Origin: UBA1309 sp047605645
GTDB lineage: Bacteria > Bacteroidota > Bacteroidia > Bacteroidales > Dysgonomonadaceae
DNA length: 64,000 nt
Direction: 5' to 3'
Assembly: GCA_047605645.1 (NCBI GenBank)
Contig: JASGFJ010000006.1
Span: 57,066 to 121,065 of the forward strand
Shown one piece after another: positions 53,665 through 63,164 of this stretch (the stretch's first letter is position 1; each line of letters starts with the position of its first letter). The translations under genes and the position numbers were made by a program. The notes beneath the pieces were generated by a model. It was not told the origin of the DNA. It saw only the letters and a list, made by a program, of their open reading frames with translations, and did no database searches.

Positions 53665-53754
53665 ACGATTTAATTTTACTGTTAGGTAATATGGACCCTG
53701 CTTGATTATTAAATCATTGTTATAGATGATTTAATAAGAATCATGCTTCGTCTT
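53662..53754 (-). repeat. composite two-hairpin repeat element, copy 4
   Basis: Minus strand: ACGAAGCATGATTCTTATTA, loop, GATTTAATAATCAAGC. The stem GC-TGATT-ATTAAATC is nearly perfect apart from a 3-nt bulge. It is followed by AGCAGG-gtccat-ATTACCT and the tail CAGTAAAATTAAATCGTATG ending in the ATG at 53664. The 20-base tail is identical to copy 2. Confidence 0.75.
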
Positions 53755-54213
53755 GTAAATAATTAGATTGATTCATAAATAAGAGAACTTCTACCTGATA
53801 TGTAAAAAGTAGATTTTGTGTATTGCTATTACTCTAAAAAAGGGAAGTTCTTGCAAGGAAATGATTCAATGAATAGCCCTAAGGCATCGTCAGGTTGTCC
53901 GGTTTTTGGAGCCGGTAGTTTTCACGATTAAATTTCAGGTTTGTAAACTTCCCGTACACTACATCTATCTTTATTTGGCATGTGTGTAAGGAAGATGCCA
54001 GGCAAACTGATACTCACCTATGTCATGAATAACTTTATGATTTGAGAATATTTCACATCATCATGAAGAAATATTGACATAACTATAGTGATATCCAGAA
54101 GGAGAGGTTGCCCCCATCAATCAGAGCAACCTCCTTCTTGATATATCAGTGTTTATAACTATTCATCAGGTATTTCCTGATAAGATATTTATCCATGTTC
54201 GGTTTGCAAGCAA
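53755..54213. other. gap with a terminator hairpin and no gene
   Basis: 459 bp between the secreted-protein genes. The only clear structure is the hairpin at 54097-54138. No open frame with coding character. Confidence 0.45.
54097..54138 (-). terminator. hairpin after the LamG protein gene
   Basis: AGAAGGAGAGGTTGC (54097-54111) pairs with GCAACCTCCTTCT (54126-54138) with a 2-nt bulge; GATATC/GATATATC flanks extend the stem. It lies about 75 bases past the stop of the 54214-57261 gene. No long T-run. Confidence 0.55.
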
Positions 54214-57200
54214 CTATTTAACGTAGGCCTTAAATATCGAATTATTAATCTTGACAATATAAAGTCCTGATTTCAAAGCGATAGTTTCTTGGTTTGTCGT
54301 TGTTACATTCCGGCCCGACAAATCCAGCACCTGAATCTTTTCCGTTCCGTTTAGTCCTGTAATACGGAGTGTTCCTTTTCCTGTGATCAGTTGATAAGGA
54401 GAGGCAACAGCCGAGGCAATCGAACTGGTAATACCTTCTTCGTAAGCTCTGTCCAATGCGGTGATTGTATTTCCTACATTCAGTTTTGATGTTTGGATCT
54501 CATCCCCGGTCAGTGCAACGTCATAGACGCGGAAATCGTATACCAGGGTTTGACGCAAATACAGGTCGCCTTTGTAGCACGAACGTCCTATCCAGTTATA
54601 AGCTGTTCCCAGAAGTCCTTCTTTTGGCAACGTGTTTGCAGGTAATTGCGTTACTGTTTCTGAGGCTACAGGCATTCCGTCGATATAGATGGTTCCTGTT
54701 GTTCCGCTTTGGGTGTATGCCAGGTGGTGCCAGCTACCCTTGGTGGCTTTCTGGTAAGCAACAGTTTCCTCTTTATTCCAGTTTGTTGGCGAGATGGTCA
54801 CAGCCTGGTTTTTGAGGCTTGCAATTAAATATCCGCTTGCGTTAGAAAGAATATCTGTCGCATTTGAAAAACTCCATAAGAAATTACCGTTAGTAGATAA
54901 TTTTGAATCATCGTAATCCTGATCGATACGGTAATAGGCTCCAATTGTAAAGTCTTGCAGGTTGTACAAAATCTTACCGACATCTTCTCCCATATCGAAG
55001 TATCCGATGCTATCGCCCAGGCTCAATACCTTATATTCAGTAGTTGTTCCCATTTTAGCAATGGATGCATCTTCCTTAAGTTCGCCTCTGAATTGTTTTT
55101 CAGCAACGTCGGTTACGGTCGTTCCTGATACCTGAGAGAAATCGTATTTAACCAGTAGATTGTTTGTAAACGGCGTTCCGTCTTTAGCGACTACTGTTGC
55201 ATAGAATTTCTTTGTTACAGCCTGGCCGTTTTTCACTAATACAGCTGTTAGTGTATCTGTGTAATTGTAGAAGTCAGGACGTGTGACAATGCCGGAAGCA
55301 TCGATCAGGTTTGTATTGGAAGATTTCCAGGTAATATTAATAGCCGGATCCAACGTTCCTCTTGTTGGTAAAGATAGATTTTCTCTAACAGCACTCAAGT
55401 CGCCCAGATTCAGATTGTCTTTTTCTGTGGTTAATTCTGTTGCTATGTAATCCGGGTTTTCGGCATAGGCATTATTTAATCTATCGATATTGTCCATAAC
55501 TTCCAAGACATCAAGGGCAATGTCGGTTTGAGTCAAGGGGACGGTGAAAATACGGAAGTCATATAATAATGTTTTTTTTAGATAAGAATCACTGGTGTAA
55601 TTCGATCTACCGAGCCAATTGTATAATGTACCTGTAAATCCTTCACGCGGAAGAGCCGTAGAAGGGAGGTTGGTCATGGCTGCATTTGATTTTTTTTCAA
55701 TGCCGTCGATATAGATTTTAGCTACATTTCCCTCTTGAACGAAAGCGATGTGATGCCAGGCGCCTTTTGCTGCATTTTCGTTTAATCCGACAGACTGATC
55801 TCCCGAATTCCAATAGCCGGAACTAACATTGACCGCTTGGTTTTTCAGACTTCCGATGATATACCCATTTCTATCGGTATCGGCATCATCAGAATTAGAG
55901 AAAGTCCAATAGAAGTTCCCCGGATCATCTAGCTTTGTATAATTTTCGTCTATTCTGAAATATCCGCTCATTGTGTAATTACTCAATGAGTAGATTGCTT
56001 TTCCTATCTCGGTTCCCATATCGAAATAACCGGTACCTTCCCCTAAATCAAGAACATTAAACTGCTCACTGTTTGCATTTCCTATGGTTCTGATACGGGC
56101 ATCATTCTTCACTTCTCCGACAAATCCGCTCTCTTTGTCAGTGACTTTAATAGTTCCATTGTCAAGCGAAATGTTATTACTGTCAAAATCAAAAGTAACA
56201 AGTCGTTCAGCGACTGCAGTCTTCGATTTTACTGTAGCTGTAAATTCCTTATTCAGTGTGTATGTTACGCCGTTGCTTTCCATCGATAGAACAGCTGTTA
56301 ACTTGGCAGCTGCATCGAATGCTTCAGGTCGGGTTACGACTCCATCCGAACCGATAAGGGCACTTTTAGATGAAGTCCACGCGATAGCGACAGCCGGGTA
56401 GGCGGATAAAGAAGTCGGAAGGTTCAGATTGGATATTACATTTTCGAGATTGGCATTTCCATTGAGAATTGCAGCTTCATTCAAACTGTTGTAGGCATTT
56501 ATCAGTGCCTCAGGCTTGCCGGCAAGGCTCATAATATCGGAACCGGACAAGGTCCTGTTATAGATTCTGAACTCATCTATGGTTCCATCTAAAGCCGGAT
56601 CGCTATACTGAGACTTTGCAATGTAATTTAGAGTTGTGCTTGGCAATAGAGAAGGAGCTATTGTCATTGCGGGATTCGTTCCGACCTGTTCTCCATTTAC
56701 ATATAGTTTAATTACTCCAGAGAGAGTAGCTTCGTTCCAAGCGAACGTTATGGCAACATGTGCCCACGCTCCGGCAGTTAAAGGAGCTTTTCCTTCTACC
56801 ACTTGTTCGCCTTCTCCATTTTTTATAGCAAAACGAATGACACCCGAACTAGCTTTCGGAGTCAGGAACATGTAGTAATCCTGACCTGTGCCAAAATCAA
56901 AGATACGCGACCATTGATTTACCGCAGAAAGGTTGACCCATGAACTGATGGTGAAGTTTGTTAATGATTTGACAATGCCGTCAGGCAAGGTCATGTAGTC
57001 GGCTTGTGCGGTAAATTGTCCTCCCTGGCCCTGGTACCCGGAAGTTACAGTCGCAGCTCCCTGTAATTGGGCGCTATTGCCTTTACCCGAAGCATCCGCT
57101 ACGGTAGAACCGGATACCGACTCAAAAGAATAATGGGCGACCAATCCTGTTGTTGTATCTATGCCGGCGGCATACATTGATGTGACAACGAGCATTGAGA

Positions 57201-57261
57201 AAACAAAAAGTAATCTCTTTTTTGTTATCCATGCAGAAATAAGAGAATAATAGTTTTTCAT
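54214..57261 (-). CDS. secreted protein with three LamG (concanavalin-like) domains and T9SS-like tail
   Basis: 1015 residues. N-terminal signal/TM (RLLFVFSMLVVTSMYAAG). LamG 1 (about 35-255, GLVAHYSFESVSGSTVADAS, EFRIYNRTLSG). Atrophied bacterial Ig domain (about 260-345, AIAWTSSKSALIGSDGVVTR). LamG 2 (about 350-600, GAWHHIAFVQEGNVAKIYID, LLYDFRIFTVPLT). A second atrophied Ig (about 615-690). LamG 3 (about 700-945, YDFSQVSGTTVTDVAE, LVYDFRVYDVALTG). Sorting-type tail (KIQVLDLSGRNVTTTN, SGLYIVKINNSIFKAYVK). LamG 2 and 3 are near-duplicates and resemble the N-terminal LamG of the next gene. No catalytic domain; it may bind polysaccharides or act as a scaffold. Confidence 0.75.
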   Translation of the reverse strand: MKNYYSLISAWITKKRLLFVFSMLVVTSMYAAGIDTTTGLVAHYSFESVSGSTVADASGKGNSAQLQGAATVTSGYQGQGGQFTAQADYMTLPDGIVKSLTNFTISSWVNLSAVNQWSRIFDFGTGQDYYMFLTPKASSGVIRFAIKNGEGEQVVEGKAPLTAGAWAHVAITFAWNEATLSGVIKLYVNGEQVGTNPAMTIAPSLLPSTTLNYIAKSQYSDPALDGTIDEFRIYNRTLSGSDIMSLAGKPEALINAYNSLNEAAILNGNANLENVISNLNLPTSLSAYPAVAIAWTSSKSALIGSDGVVTRPEAFDAAAKLTAVLSMESNGVTYTLNKEFTATVKSKTAVAERLVTFDFDSNNISLDNGTIKVTDKESGFVGEVKNDARIRTIGNANSEQFNVLDLGEGTGYFDMGTEIGKAIYSLSNYTMSGYFRIDENYTKLDDPGNFYWTFSNSDDADTDRNGYIIGSLKNQAVNVSSGYWNSGDQSVGLNENAAKGAWHHIAFVQEGNVAKIYIDGIEKKSNAAMTNLPSTALPREGFTGTLYNWLGRSNYTSDSYLKKTLLYDFRIFTVPLTQTDIALDVLEVMDNIDRLNNAYAENPDYIATELTTEKDNLNLGDLSAVRENLSLPTRGTLDPAINITWKSSNTNLIDASGIVTRPDFYNYTDTLTAVLVKNGQAVTKKFYATVVAKDGTPFTNNLLVKYDFSQVSGTTVTDVAEKQFRGELKEDASIAKMGTTTEYKVLSLGDSIGYFDMGEDVGKILYNLQDFTIGAYYRIDQDYDDSKLSTNGNFLWSFSNATDILSNASGYLIASLKNQAVTISPTNWNKEETVAYQKATKGSWHHLAYTQSGTTGTIYIDGMPVASETVTQLPANTLPKEGLLGTAYNWIGRSCYKGDLYLRQTLVYDFRVYDVALTGDEIQTSKLNVGNTITALDRAYEEGITSSIASAVASPYQLITGKGTLRITGLNGTEKIQVLDLSGRNVTTTNQETIALKSGLYIVKINNSIFKAYVK

Positions 57262-57383
57262 ACTTGCTTATTTAAAATTAATAATAGTAAATCCCAGAAA
57301 ATATTTACGGAATTTGTTCTTTTCAGGTTCTAATAGATAGAATTGTCTATCGGTTTTGGGGGTACTCAGAGAATAATCCCCGT

Positions 57384-59834
57384 TTATTTTACAGCAATCT
57401 TTTTCGTCCCTACGCGAATGCCATTTGCATACACATTCACCATATAAATCCCGGTCTTCAGCTCCGGGAGTTTTACCTGTTGGGGAGATGTTGTTGTTTC
57501 GAGTGCTTTCTTGGTTGCTATCATCCCCAGCATGTTGTATACAGATAGGCTCCATTGAGACAATGGATACATCTCGCCCAAAGATATCGAGAGTGATTTT
57601 TGTTCTGCGCTATAACTTATGTTCGGAGTTTTTTCAGATGCCGATTGTTGGATACCGCTAGTTCCCCATTTTTCTTGTAAGGCTTCTTTCTCGGTTTCTG
57701 TAATGGGGATGATTGTTCCGTGTCTTGGGGTAAAATCAAATGAAACGGGGTTTGTCACTACCGAAAAGTTTTCCAGGTCGGTACTTTTTGTAAATTGATA
57801 CATTCCACTTGTATACATATCGTATATCAGCAACCATTCATCAGTATTGTACAGTCTGAATACACATCCTCCTTCGACAGCGACGGTAGTTGGCTGCAAA
57901 TATTTATCGTAAAGAACGTATCCGCCGGTTAAATTTTCAGATACGGCCTTCTTGATTCCGTTCCCATTGCCTTCGGTCTTAAAGAACAGGTGGTATTTCC
58001 CGTTTTGATAAACGATATTGCCGTCTATTGTCGATAATCCCGCGTTGTCGAATAAGACTTGCGGTGCACTTTCAAACCCGGAAAAAGAAGCATTTGCGTA
58101 GGCATAATAGATCTTATCATAGTCATCCGGACCTTTGCGCATAGAGAAATAGACCATGTATTTTCCGACAGCAGGGTCGTAAATGGTTTCAGGAGCCCAT
58201 ACTCTATCGACACTACTAAATTCAGGATAAGTTTGAGGAATATTAATAATTGCATGTTCCCAATGGGTCAGATTTGTAGACTTCATAAGAACCATTGCCC
58301 TGTTGGAGTTCCATCCGTTAGCGGATGCCATGTCTGTGACAACCATATAATAATCATTGTTTTCTCCACGAAGAATATGCGGATCCCGGACTCCGCCGGT
58401 TGAGCTTATTTCGGAAGAACTGATAATCGGATTATTTTCATTCAATGCTTTATAGGTAAATCCATCATCACTCACGGCAAAACGTATTGCTTCCTGCCAA
58501 GTATTGTTCCCCGTAAAGTAAGCAAATAGATAAGCCGAGAAACCCTCGTCTTCAGCCACATACACGCCGAATGATTTTTCAGATGATTCTGCCCCTTTGC
58601 TTATGGTTGCTTTGAGTGTCACCAATACTTTTCCAGTCCCTTTCTGAGGGCGATTGATGATTGCTCCGGCATCGGAAAGGATATTCGGAGAACTGGATTG
58701 CCATGTGATGAGAGAACCTTCTTTTCCGGCAGCAGGTAGTGATAAGTTTGAATGTAAGTTTTCGATGTTTCCTTCCATAGACAGGTTCTGTGTATCATCG
58801 AGAACACTTTGTGCGTCGGAATATTGGGAGATGACTGTTGCGTTAAATACTTTACTTTTGGATATGGTTCCTTTGGTAATGGTCGCAGTTAGCACAATAT
58901 TTGCGTTTGGTTCTCCATAACGAGGACGAGTTACAAGTCCTGCATTTGAAAGAACGGATTCGTTAGAAGAGCTCCATGTTATCACTGTCGAATTTTTCCC
59001 CGAGGACGGCAAGACCAGGTTTTCCGTAATTGTACTCAAATCGCCTAAAGAAAGGTCTTGTATCTCCTCATCGACTAGTTCCGAATAGGTGATACTATCG
59101 AGTGCCGCTCTTTGGGTGGCAAGCTCAGCTAGCTGAGTCGATGTTATTGAGGTATTGTAGATTCTAAAATCATAGAGCATTGAATGGAGCAACAATGCAT
59201 CGGACGAATATGGAGATTTGCATAAATAGTTGTATGAGGTAGCTCCTAAGGTTTTGGGGGAGGTTGCTATGGCCCCAAATTTAGTGAGGACGCCATCGAT
59301 AAAAATATATCCGGTTGTCCCTTTTTGCATGTACGCAATGTGTTTCCATTTTCCCTGTTCTGTCGGAGCAGCTATACTCACGGTTTTCTCTGCGAGGTAA
59401 TTGGTTGGAGAAATGGCATAGCGTGAGTCTTTTGCTGTATAAAACATACATCCAATCGGGTTGGCGCTTATGTCAGAAGAGTTGGAGAACGTCCAGAGGA
59501 AATTGCCATTATTGGATAGATTGACAGAGGGATCAACATAGATGTAGGTCGAAATTGTAAAATTCGTGAGGTCTTTAATGATATTTCCCACGCGGGCAGT
59601 CATGTCTACATATCCGGATTCGGTACCGATACTTAAAAGACCGAATTCGCCATATCTCTTAATTTTCGCACTTCCTACTAATTTCGCATTGTATCCATTT
59701 CCCGTTTCATCAAAGATAGAATCAGATGCTCCCATCTGATTAAAAGCATACCTCAATACGGGCGTTTGTGCTTTTAAATCATTACAATATATATATCCGA
59801 GTAGAAAGAGAAAAAAAAGAAAATATTTATTCAT
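57384..59834 (-). CDS. secreted GH43-family glycosidase with LamG and Ig-like domains
   Basis: 816 residues. A signal-like N-terminus (YFLFFLFLLGYIYCNDLKAQ) precedes LamG (about 20-245) and two atrophied Ig-like domains (about 255-420, ITWSSSNESVLSNAGLVTRP). The GH43 five-bladed propeller runs from about 430 to 710: GVRDPHILRGENNDYYMVV (base Asp), RVWAPETIYDP (pKa-modulating region), STIDGNIVYQNGKYHLFF and VEGGCVFR (acid Glu). The sorting-type tail is SLSVYNMLGMIATKK, then KLKTGIYMVNVYANG-like residues. A likely arabinanase, arabinofuranosidase or xylosidase. Its N-terminal LamG is a third copy of the one in the neighbouring gene. Confidence 0.8.
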   Translation of the reverse strand: MNKYFLFFLFLLGYIYCNDLKAQTPVLRYAFNQMGASDSIFDETGNGYNAKLVGSAKIKRYGEFGLLSIGTESGYVDMTARVGNIIKDLTNFTISTYIYVDPSVNLSNNGNFLWTFSNSSDISANPIGCMFYTAKDSRYAISPTNYLAEKTVSIAAPTEQGKWKHIAYMQKGTTGYIFIDGVLTKFGAIATSPKTLGATSYNYLCKSPYSSDALLLHSMLYDFRIYNTSITSTQLAELATQRAALDSITYSELVDEEIQDLSLGDLSTITENLVLPSSGKNSTVITWSSSNESVLSNAGLVTRPRYGEPNANIVLTATITKGTISKSKVFNATVISQYSDAQSVLDDTQNLSMEGNIENLHSNLSLPAAGKEGSLITWQSSSPNILSDAGAIINRPQKGTGKVLVTLKATISKGAESSEKSFGVYVAEDEGFSAYLFAYFTGNNTWQEAIRFAVSDDGFTYKALNENNPIISSSEISSTGGVRDPHILRGENNDYYMVVTDMASANGWNSNRAMVLMKSTNLTHWEHAIINIPQTYPEFSSVDRVWAPETIYDPAVGKYMVYFSMRKGPDDYDKIYYAYANASFSGFESAPQVLFDNAGLSTIDGNIVYQNGKYHLFFKTEGNGNGIKKAVSENLTGGYVLYDKYLQPTTVAVEGGCVFRLYNTDEWLLIYDMYTSGMYQFTKSTDLENFSVVTNPVSFDFTPRHGTIIPITETEKEALQEKWGTSGIQQSASEKTPNISYSAEQKSLSISLGEMYPLSQWSLSVYNMLGMIATKKALETTTSPQQVKLPELKTGIYMVNVYANGIRVGTKKIAVK

Positions 59835-60383
59835 TATAATTAAAAAAAGGTTTTGATATTTTGGGTTATATGTTTTTTGAGATTCAGTTTGCTTATGCTG
59901 TTAAGAAAAAACGATTATTAGATTCACGCTGTCCGGAAAGAAGTAAAAGAAGTATTTAACTGATATTTTAGATCCGGTAGAACTCTTTTAGTTTTTTTTG
60001 AACAAAGCAAAAATAATGAGCTCTTAATGATAAAGAGTTTAAAAAAACATCAATCATGTTGATAAATCGTTCAAACTTGCATTTGGCTGTTTTTTGTAAA
60101 GTCGGTTGAGATTGCCCCAATAGAGGGTGTTAAACCCTGTCTCGCTGTAAATAAGCGACTTTCAAAAGAATACTTCTACCTGCCTGGTTTCAACATATTC
60201 TCTACCTGCTCCAACTCATTGGAGCATATTTCTGTCTAAGCAGGCTTCATGCTTGAACATATTTTCCCCCTGTTCGAGCAAGCTATTTACCTGTTGCGCC
60301 CCTTTCGAGAGGAATGTCTTCAGGTCTGTGTCAATATCCCCCCCGTGTTAAGAGCTGCTATTTTGAATGCTCTAAAATGGAAT
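59835..60383. other. gap with short inverted repeats and no gene
   Basis: 549 bp between GH43 and GH51. TGCTCCAA (60207-60214) and TTGGAGCA (60219-60226) form a perfect 8-bp hairpin. Around 60180-60300 short motifs such as CATATT recur irregularly. A small AGGGT-gtta-ACCCT stem lies near 60124-60140. No coding sequence is supported. Confidence 0.45.
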
Positions 60384-63065
60384 TTAGAGCTTGACGAATT
60401 TCAGAGAATAGCTCATTTGTTTGCCTTTCAGTTTTAAAAGATATATTCCCGAAGGCAGAGAAGATAAGTCTATGTTGTCGGAGAAGCTCACCTGCCGTCT
60501 GAGTATTTTTCGTCCTGACAAATCGTAAATTTCCATATTGTATTCCCCGGCTGTTTCGTCAAGTCCGTTGAAGCTGATAAAGTCTGTTACCGGATTGGGG
60601 GATATCCGTACACCTTGTTTTTTCTCTGACGATTGAATAGAAGTACTGTATTGAGGAATCAGGTGGAATACGTTTATTGAATTTGCTTTAAAAACAAAGT
60701 TCAGTTCTTTTCCCGTAACGAGTATGTCAGACTCAACCGGGATCACTTTCAGTGGAGTCTCAAACGAATTTTCATCTGTTCCCGAAGAAGAACTCATTTC
60801 ATTCACGGTCCCTGTTAGTCCTGTCAGCTGTTCTCCGGTTTTAAATCTTATAACAGTCTCTGCTTCCGTGTCGGATGGATTCACTACTTTCAGGTAAATA
60901 CCTCCGTTTTGTTCGTCCATCGAAGCAGAAGTATAAAGTATTCTTTCGTTTTCCAGGGAATGTATGAGCACATTGTTCAGATAGCAAAGGACTTTATTTC
61001 CGGAAATCTCAATGCGGATGTCATACCATACATTGGTTTCGATACTGCCGCTTTGTGAGGCAACTGTTGTCTTTGTGCCATTTGTACATTTCTCGATGGC
61101 ATGCTGGGTATTGTTCCATCCTCCGATATTCCACCAATAGAAGTTATTGCTGTCTTTGTACCCGAAGATGATTAAAAAACCTTCGTTTCCTCCGTTCTTT
61201 TTAGCTTTCAGCGAATAAGTATATACCGGAACCGTAACCTTCGCGCTCACTGCACGACAGTCGGTGGAGGAAGACGTTTGGCTGAATGTTCCTGCCGATA
61301 CGTTCCATGTCCCGCCGGATGTTGTCCAATTGGATGCATCCCGGAAAGTATCTGAGAAAACCGTGCTGTCGTTCTCAGCCTTGACCGTAACGGCTGTGTA
61401 TTGGGCGGTCGTTGCCCAGGTGCCCAGTCCCACGTTCCCGGTGATAGTCTCGGATCGTGTATTGACCGAATCTTTCACTTGCAGGTTTACAGTTCCTATA
61501 TTATTGGCAAACAGTTTCTGCACATAATAAGACGGGGTGGTATACACCGATGAAGCATTCAGTACAATCATATCGGGATTCCATGTCCGGTCGTTGTCAT
61601 TCACAAAAATAGGCGCGTAGGAGTTCATAGAGACAATGTCCGAATTGATTTCCATACCAGCCATATACACTGCTTCGCCTAATGCTGCATTCAGGTTTCC
61701 TTTTCCACATTCGGAGGTTACTGCATATTCTCCAACATATATCTTCGGTCCGTTTCTATCGTATGAGTCGTATTTGTGGTATTGATTGATAAACCATTGC
61801 GGATTGCGGTAGTAATGTTCGTCGAGAAAATCCACTTGTTGAGAGAAAGGCCAGGTCGGATTGTCGGTTCCCCAAGCTGCTACATTTCCGATAAGCTGTA
61901 TCTCGGGATACTTTGCCTTGATGGCATTCCTGAACAAGGCATATCGCTCCTCGTACAAGTTGTTGTGATAATTTTCATTCCCGATTTCAATATATTTCAT
62001 GTTGAATGGTTCGGGATGTCCGTTGGCGGCACGCATTGCCCCATAAGGAGTCGATGCGTCTCCATTGGCATACTCTATTGCATCCAGCGCATCCTGGATG
62101 TATTCGTTCAGATTATCCACCGACCGGTAGTCGTTGTGTGCCACACCAATATTAATGACATAAAGAGGTTCGGCTTTCAAATCTTCTGATAATTGCAGAT
62201 ATTCGTGATAACCCAGCCCATCGGAGCTGCGGTATCCCCACAGATTCCAATGTCCCGGCCGTTCCTCTATGTTTCCAATTGTATTTTTCCATTGAAAACG
62301 ATTGGCCAGTACATCCCCTTCTACAAAGCATCCTCCGGGAAAACGCATAAATTTCGGTTTTAAATCGGCCAACAGTTGAGCCAGTTCGGGGCGCATGCCG
62401 TTTTCTCTATTCTTAAATGTAGGCGGAAAGAGGGATACTACGTCAAGCCACACAGTTCCTCCGGTGTTCAGGGCAATGACAAGCCTTCCTTTTTCATCAC
62501 TCCCATTTGCGGTCAACTCGAAGGAATACTTCTTCCATTCGGTAGTTAATGCATAGAGAGTGTCTGCAGCATAAACATCAGCAGCTGCATTTTCGAGAGA
62601 GACGCTCAGACGACCACTGTAGCCGGCATTGCATTTGGCAAAGAAGCTTAACCGGTATTTCTGTCCTTTTGTGATGGGAATACCCCAGTATCCTTCATTG
62701 TAAACTCCGGCTTTAGACCCGTTTTTTCCATCCGTAATAACGGACATTTTCAATGCTCTTTTCTGTGAACCGTTCAACATCCCTGTTGTTTCAACCGATG
62801 TGGTGATAGAAGCCCCTGTTGTCAGAAAATTAGACCAGTGTAGAGGGTTTGTATCGTCTTCGAAAGAGCGGTTTCGAATCAATTCTGCGTATAATCCGCC
62901 ATCGGCGGCATGATTTATATCTTCAAAGAAAATTCCATAGTGTAACGGGCTTATTGCATTCCCTTTTGCGGAGAGGTCTATGTTCAGAACAGGCTTTTGA
63001 GCAAGGATTATCCCATTCAATACACATAGCAACAGGAGGCTTGTTATTGCGCTTTTGTTTTTCAT
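60384..63065 (-). CDS. secreted GH51 alpha-L-arabinofuranosidase with T9SS tail
   Basis: 893 residues, longer than a plain GH51 (about 500-650). Signal peptide (SAITSLLLLCVLNGIILAQ). GH51 features: LHYGIFFEDINHAADGGLYA at the start of the mature protein, FMRFPGGCFVEGDV, a CBM-like insertion (VETTGMLNGSQ...), acid/base Glu in EIGNENYHNNLYEERY, and nucleophile Glu in KIYVGEYAVTSECGKGN. A further beta domain (DTFRDASNWTTSGGTWNVSA), about 150 residues, sits after the catalytic part. The C-terminus (GVRISPNPVTDFISFNGL, MEIYDLSGRKILRR, LPSGIYLLKLKGKQ) is a textbook type A T9SS sorting domain. It releases L-arabinose from arabinan or arabinoxylan. Its leader is copy 5 of the composite element. Confidence 0.88.
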   Translation of the reverse strand: MKNKSAITSLLLLCVLNGIILAQKPVLNIDLSAKGNAISPLHYGIFFEDINHAADGGLYAELIRNRSFEDDTNPLHWSNFLTTGASITTSVETTGMLNGSQKRALKMSVITDGKNGSKAGVYNEGYWGIPITKGQKYRLSFFAKCNAGYSGRLSVSLENAAADVYAADTLYALTTEWKKYSFELTANGSDEKGRLVIALNTGGTVWLDVVSLFPPTFKNRENGMRPELAQLLADLKPKFMRFPGGCFVEGDVLANRFQWKNTIGNIEERPGHWNLWGYRSSDGLGYHEYLQLSEDLKAEPLYVINIGVAHNDYRSVDNLNEYIQDALDAIEYANGDASTPYGAMRAANGHPEPFNMKYIEIGNENYHNNLYEERYALFRNAIKAKYPEIQLIGNVAAWGTDNPTWPFSQQVDFLDEHYYRNPQWFINQYHKYDSYDRNGPKIYVGEYAVTSECGKGNLNAALGEAVYMAGMEINSDIVSMNSYAPIFVNDNDRTWNPDMIVLNASSVYTTPSYYVQKLFANNIGTVNLQVKDSVNTRSETITGNVGLGTWATTAQYTAVTVKAENDSTVFSDTFRDASNWTTSGGTWNVSAGTFSQTSSSTDCRAVSAKVTVPVYTYSLKAKKNGGNEGFLIIFGYKDSNNFYWWNIGGWNNTQHAIEKCTNGTKTTVASQSGSIETNVWYDIRIEISGNKVLCYLNNVLIHSLENERILYTSASMDEQNGGIYLKVVNPSDTEAETVIRFKTGEQLTGLTGTVNEMSSSSGTDENSFETPLKVIPVESDILVTGKELNFVFKANSINVFHLIPQYSTSIQSSEKKQGVRISPNPVTDFISFNGLDETAGEYNMEIYDLSGRKILRRQVSFSDNIDLSSLPSGIYLLKLKGKQMSYSLKFVKL

Positions 63066-63121
63066 TCGATTTAATTTTTACCGGTAAGTGAGATGTTGTA
63101 TGCAACGTCTCTACTGCCGGT
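63063..63121 (-). repeat. composite element copy 5 (right half: palindrome plus start-codon tail)
   Basis: Minus strand: ACCGGCA/TTACCGGT ends enclose a near-palindrome (GTAGAGACGTTGCA mirrored with a few mismatches) at 63080-63121, the same palindrome type as copy 2. The tail GTAAAAATTAAATCGAATG follows, ending in the GH51 ATG at 63065. The left long hairpin of the other copies is not clearly present. Confidence 0.6.
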
Positions 63122-63156
63122 ATTTGGGGGTGGTATTTATCGTAAATATTCACATA

Positions 63157-63164
63157 CAAATATA
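63157..63164 (-). promoter_or_regulatory. predicted -7 box of the GH51 gene
   Basis: TATATTTG on the minus strand (63164-63157) is an exact TAnnTTTG match, upstream of the palindrome, with no firm -33 partner. It predicts that the palindrome lies inside the transcript leader. Confidence 0.35.

Noticed and set aside
60180..60300. A second 22-bp tandem array
   Set aside because: Recurrences of CATATT are spaced 31, 33 and 25 bp and units do not align well, so no regular period is supported.
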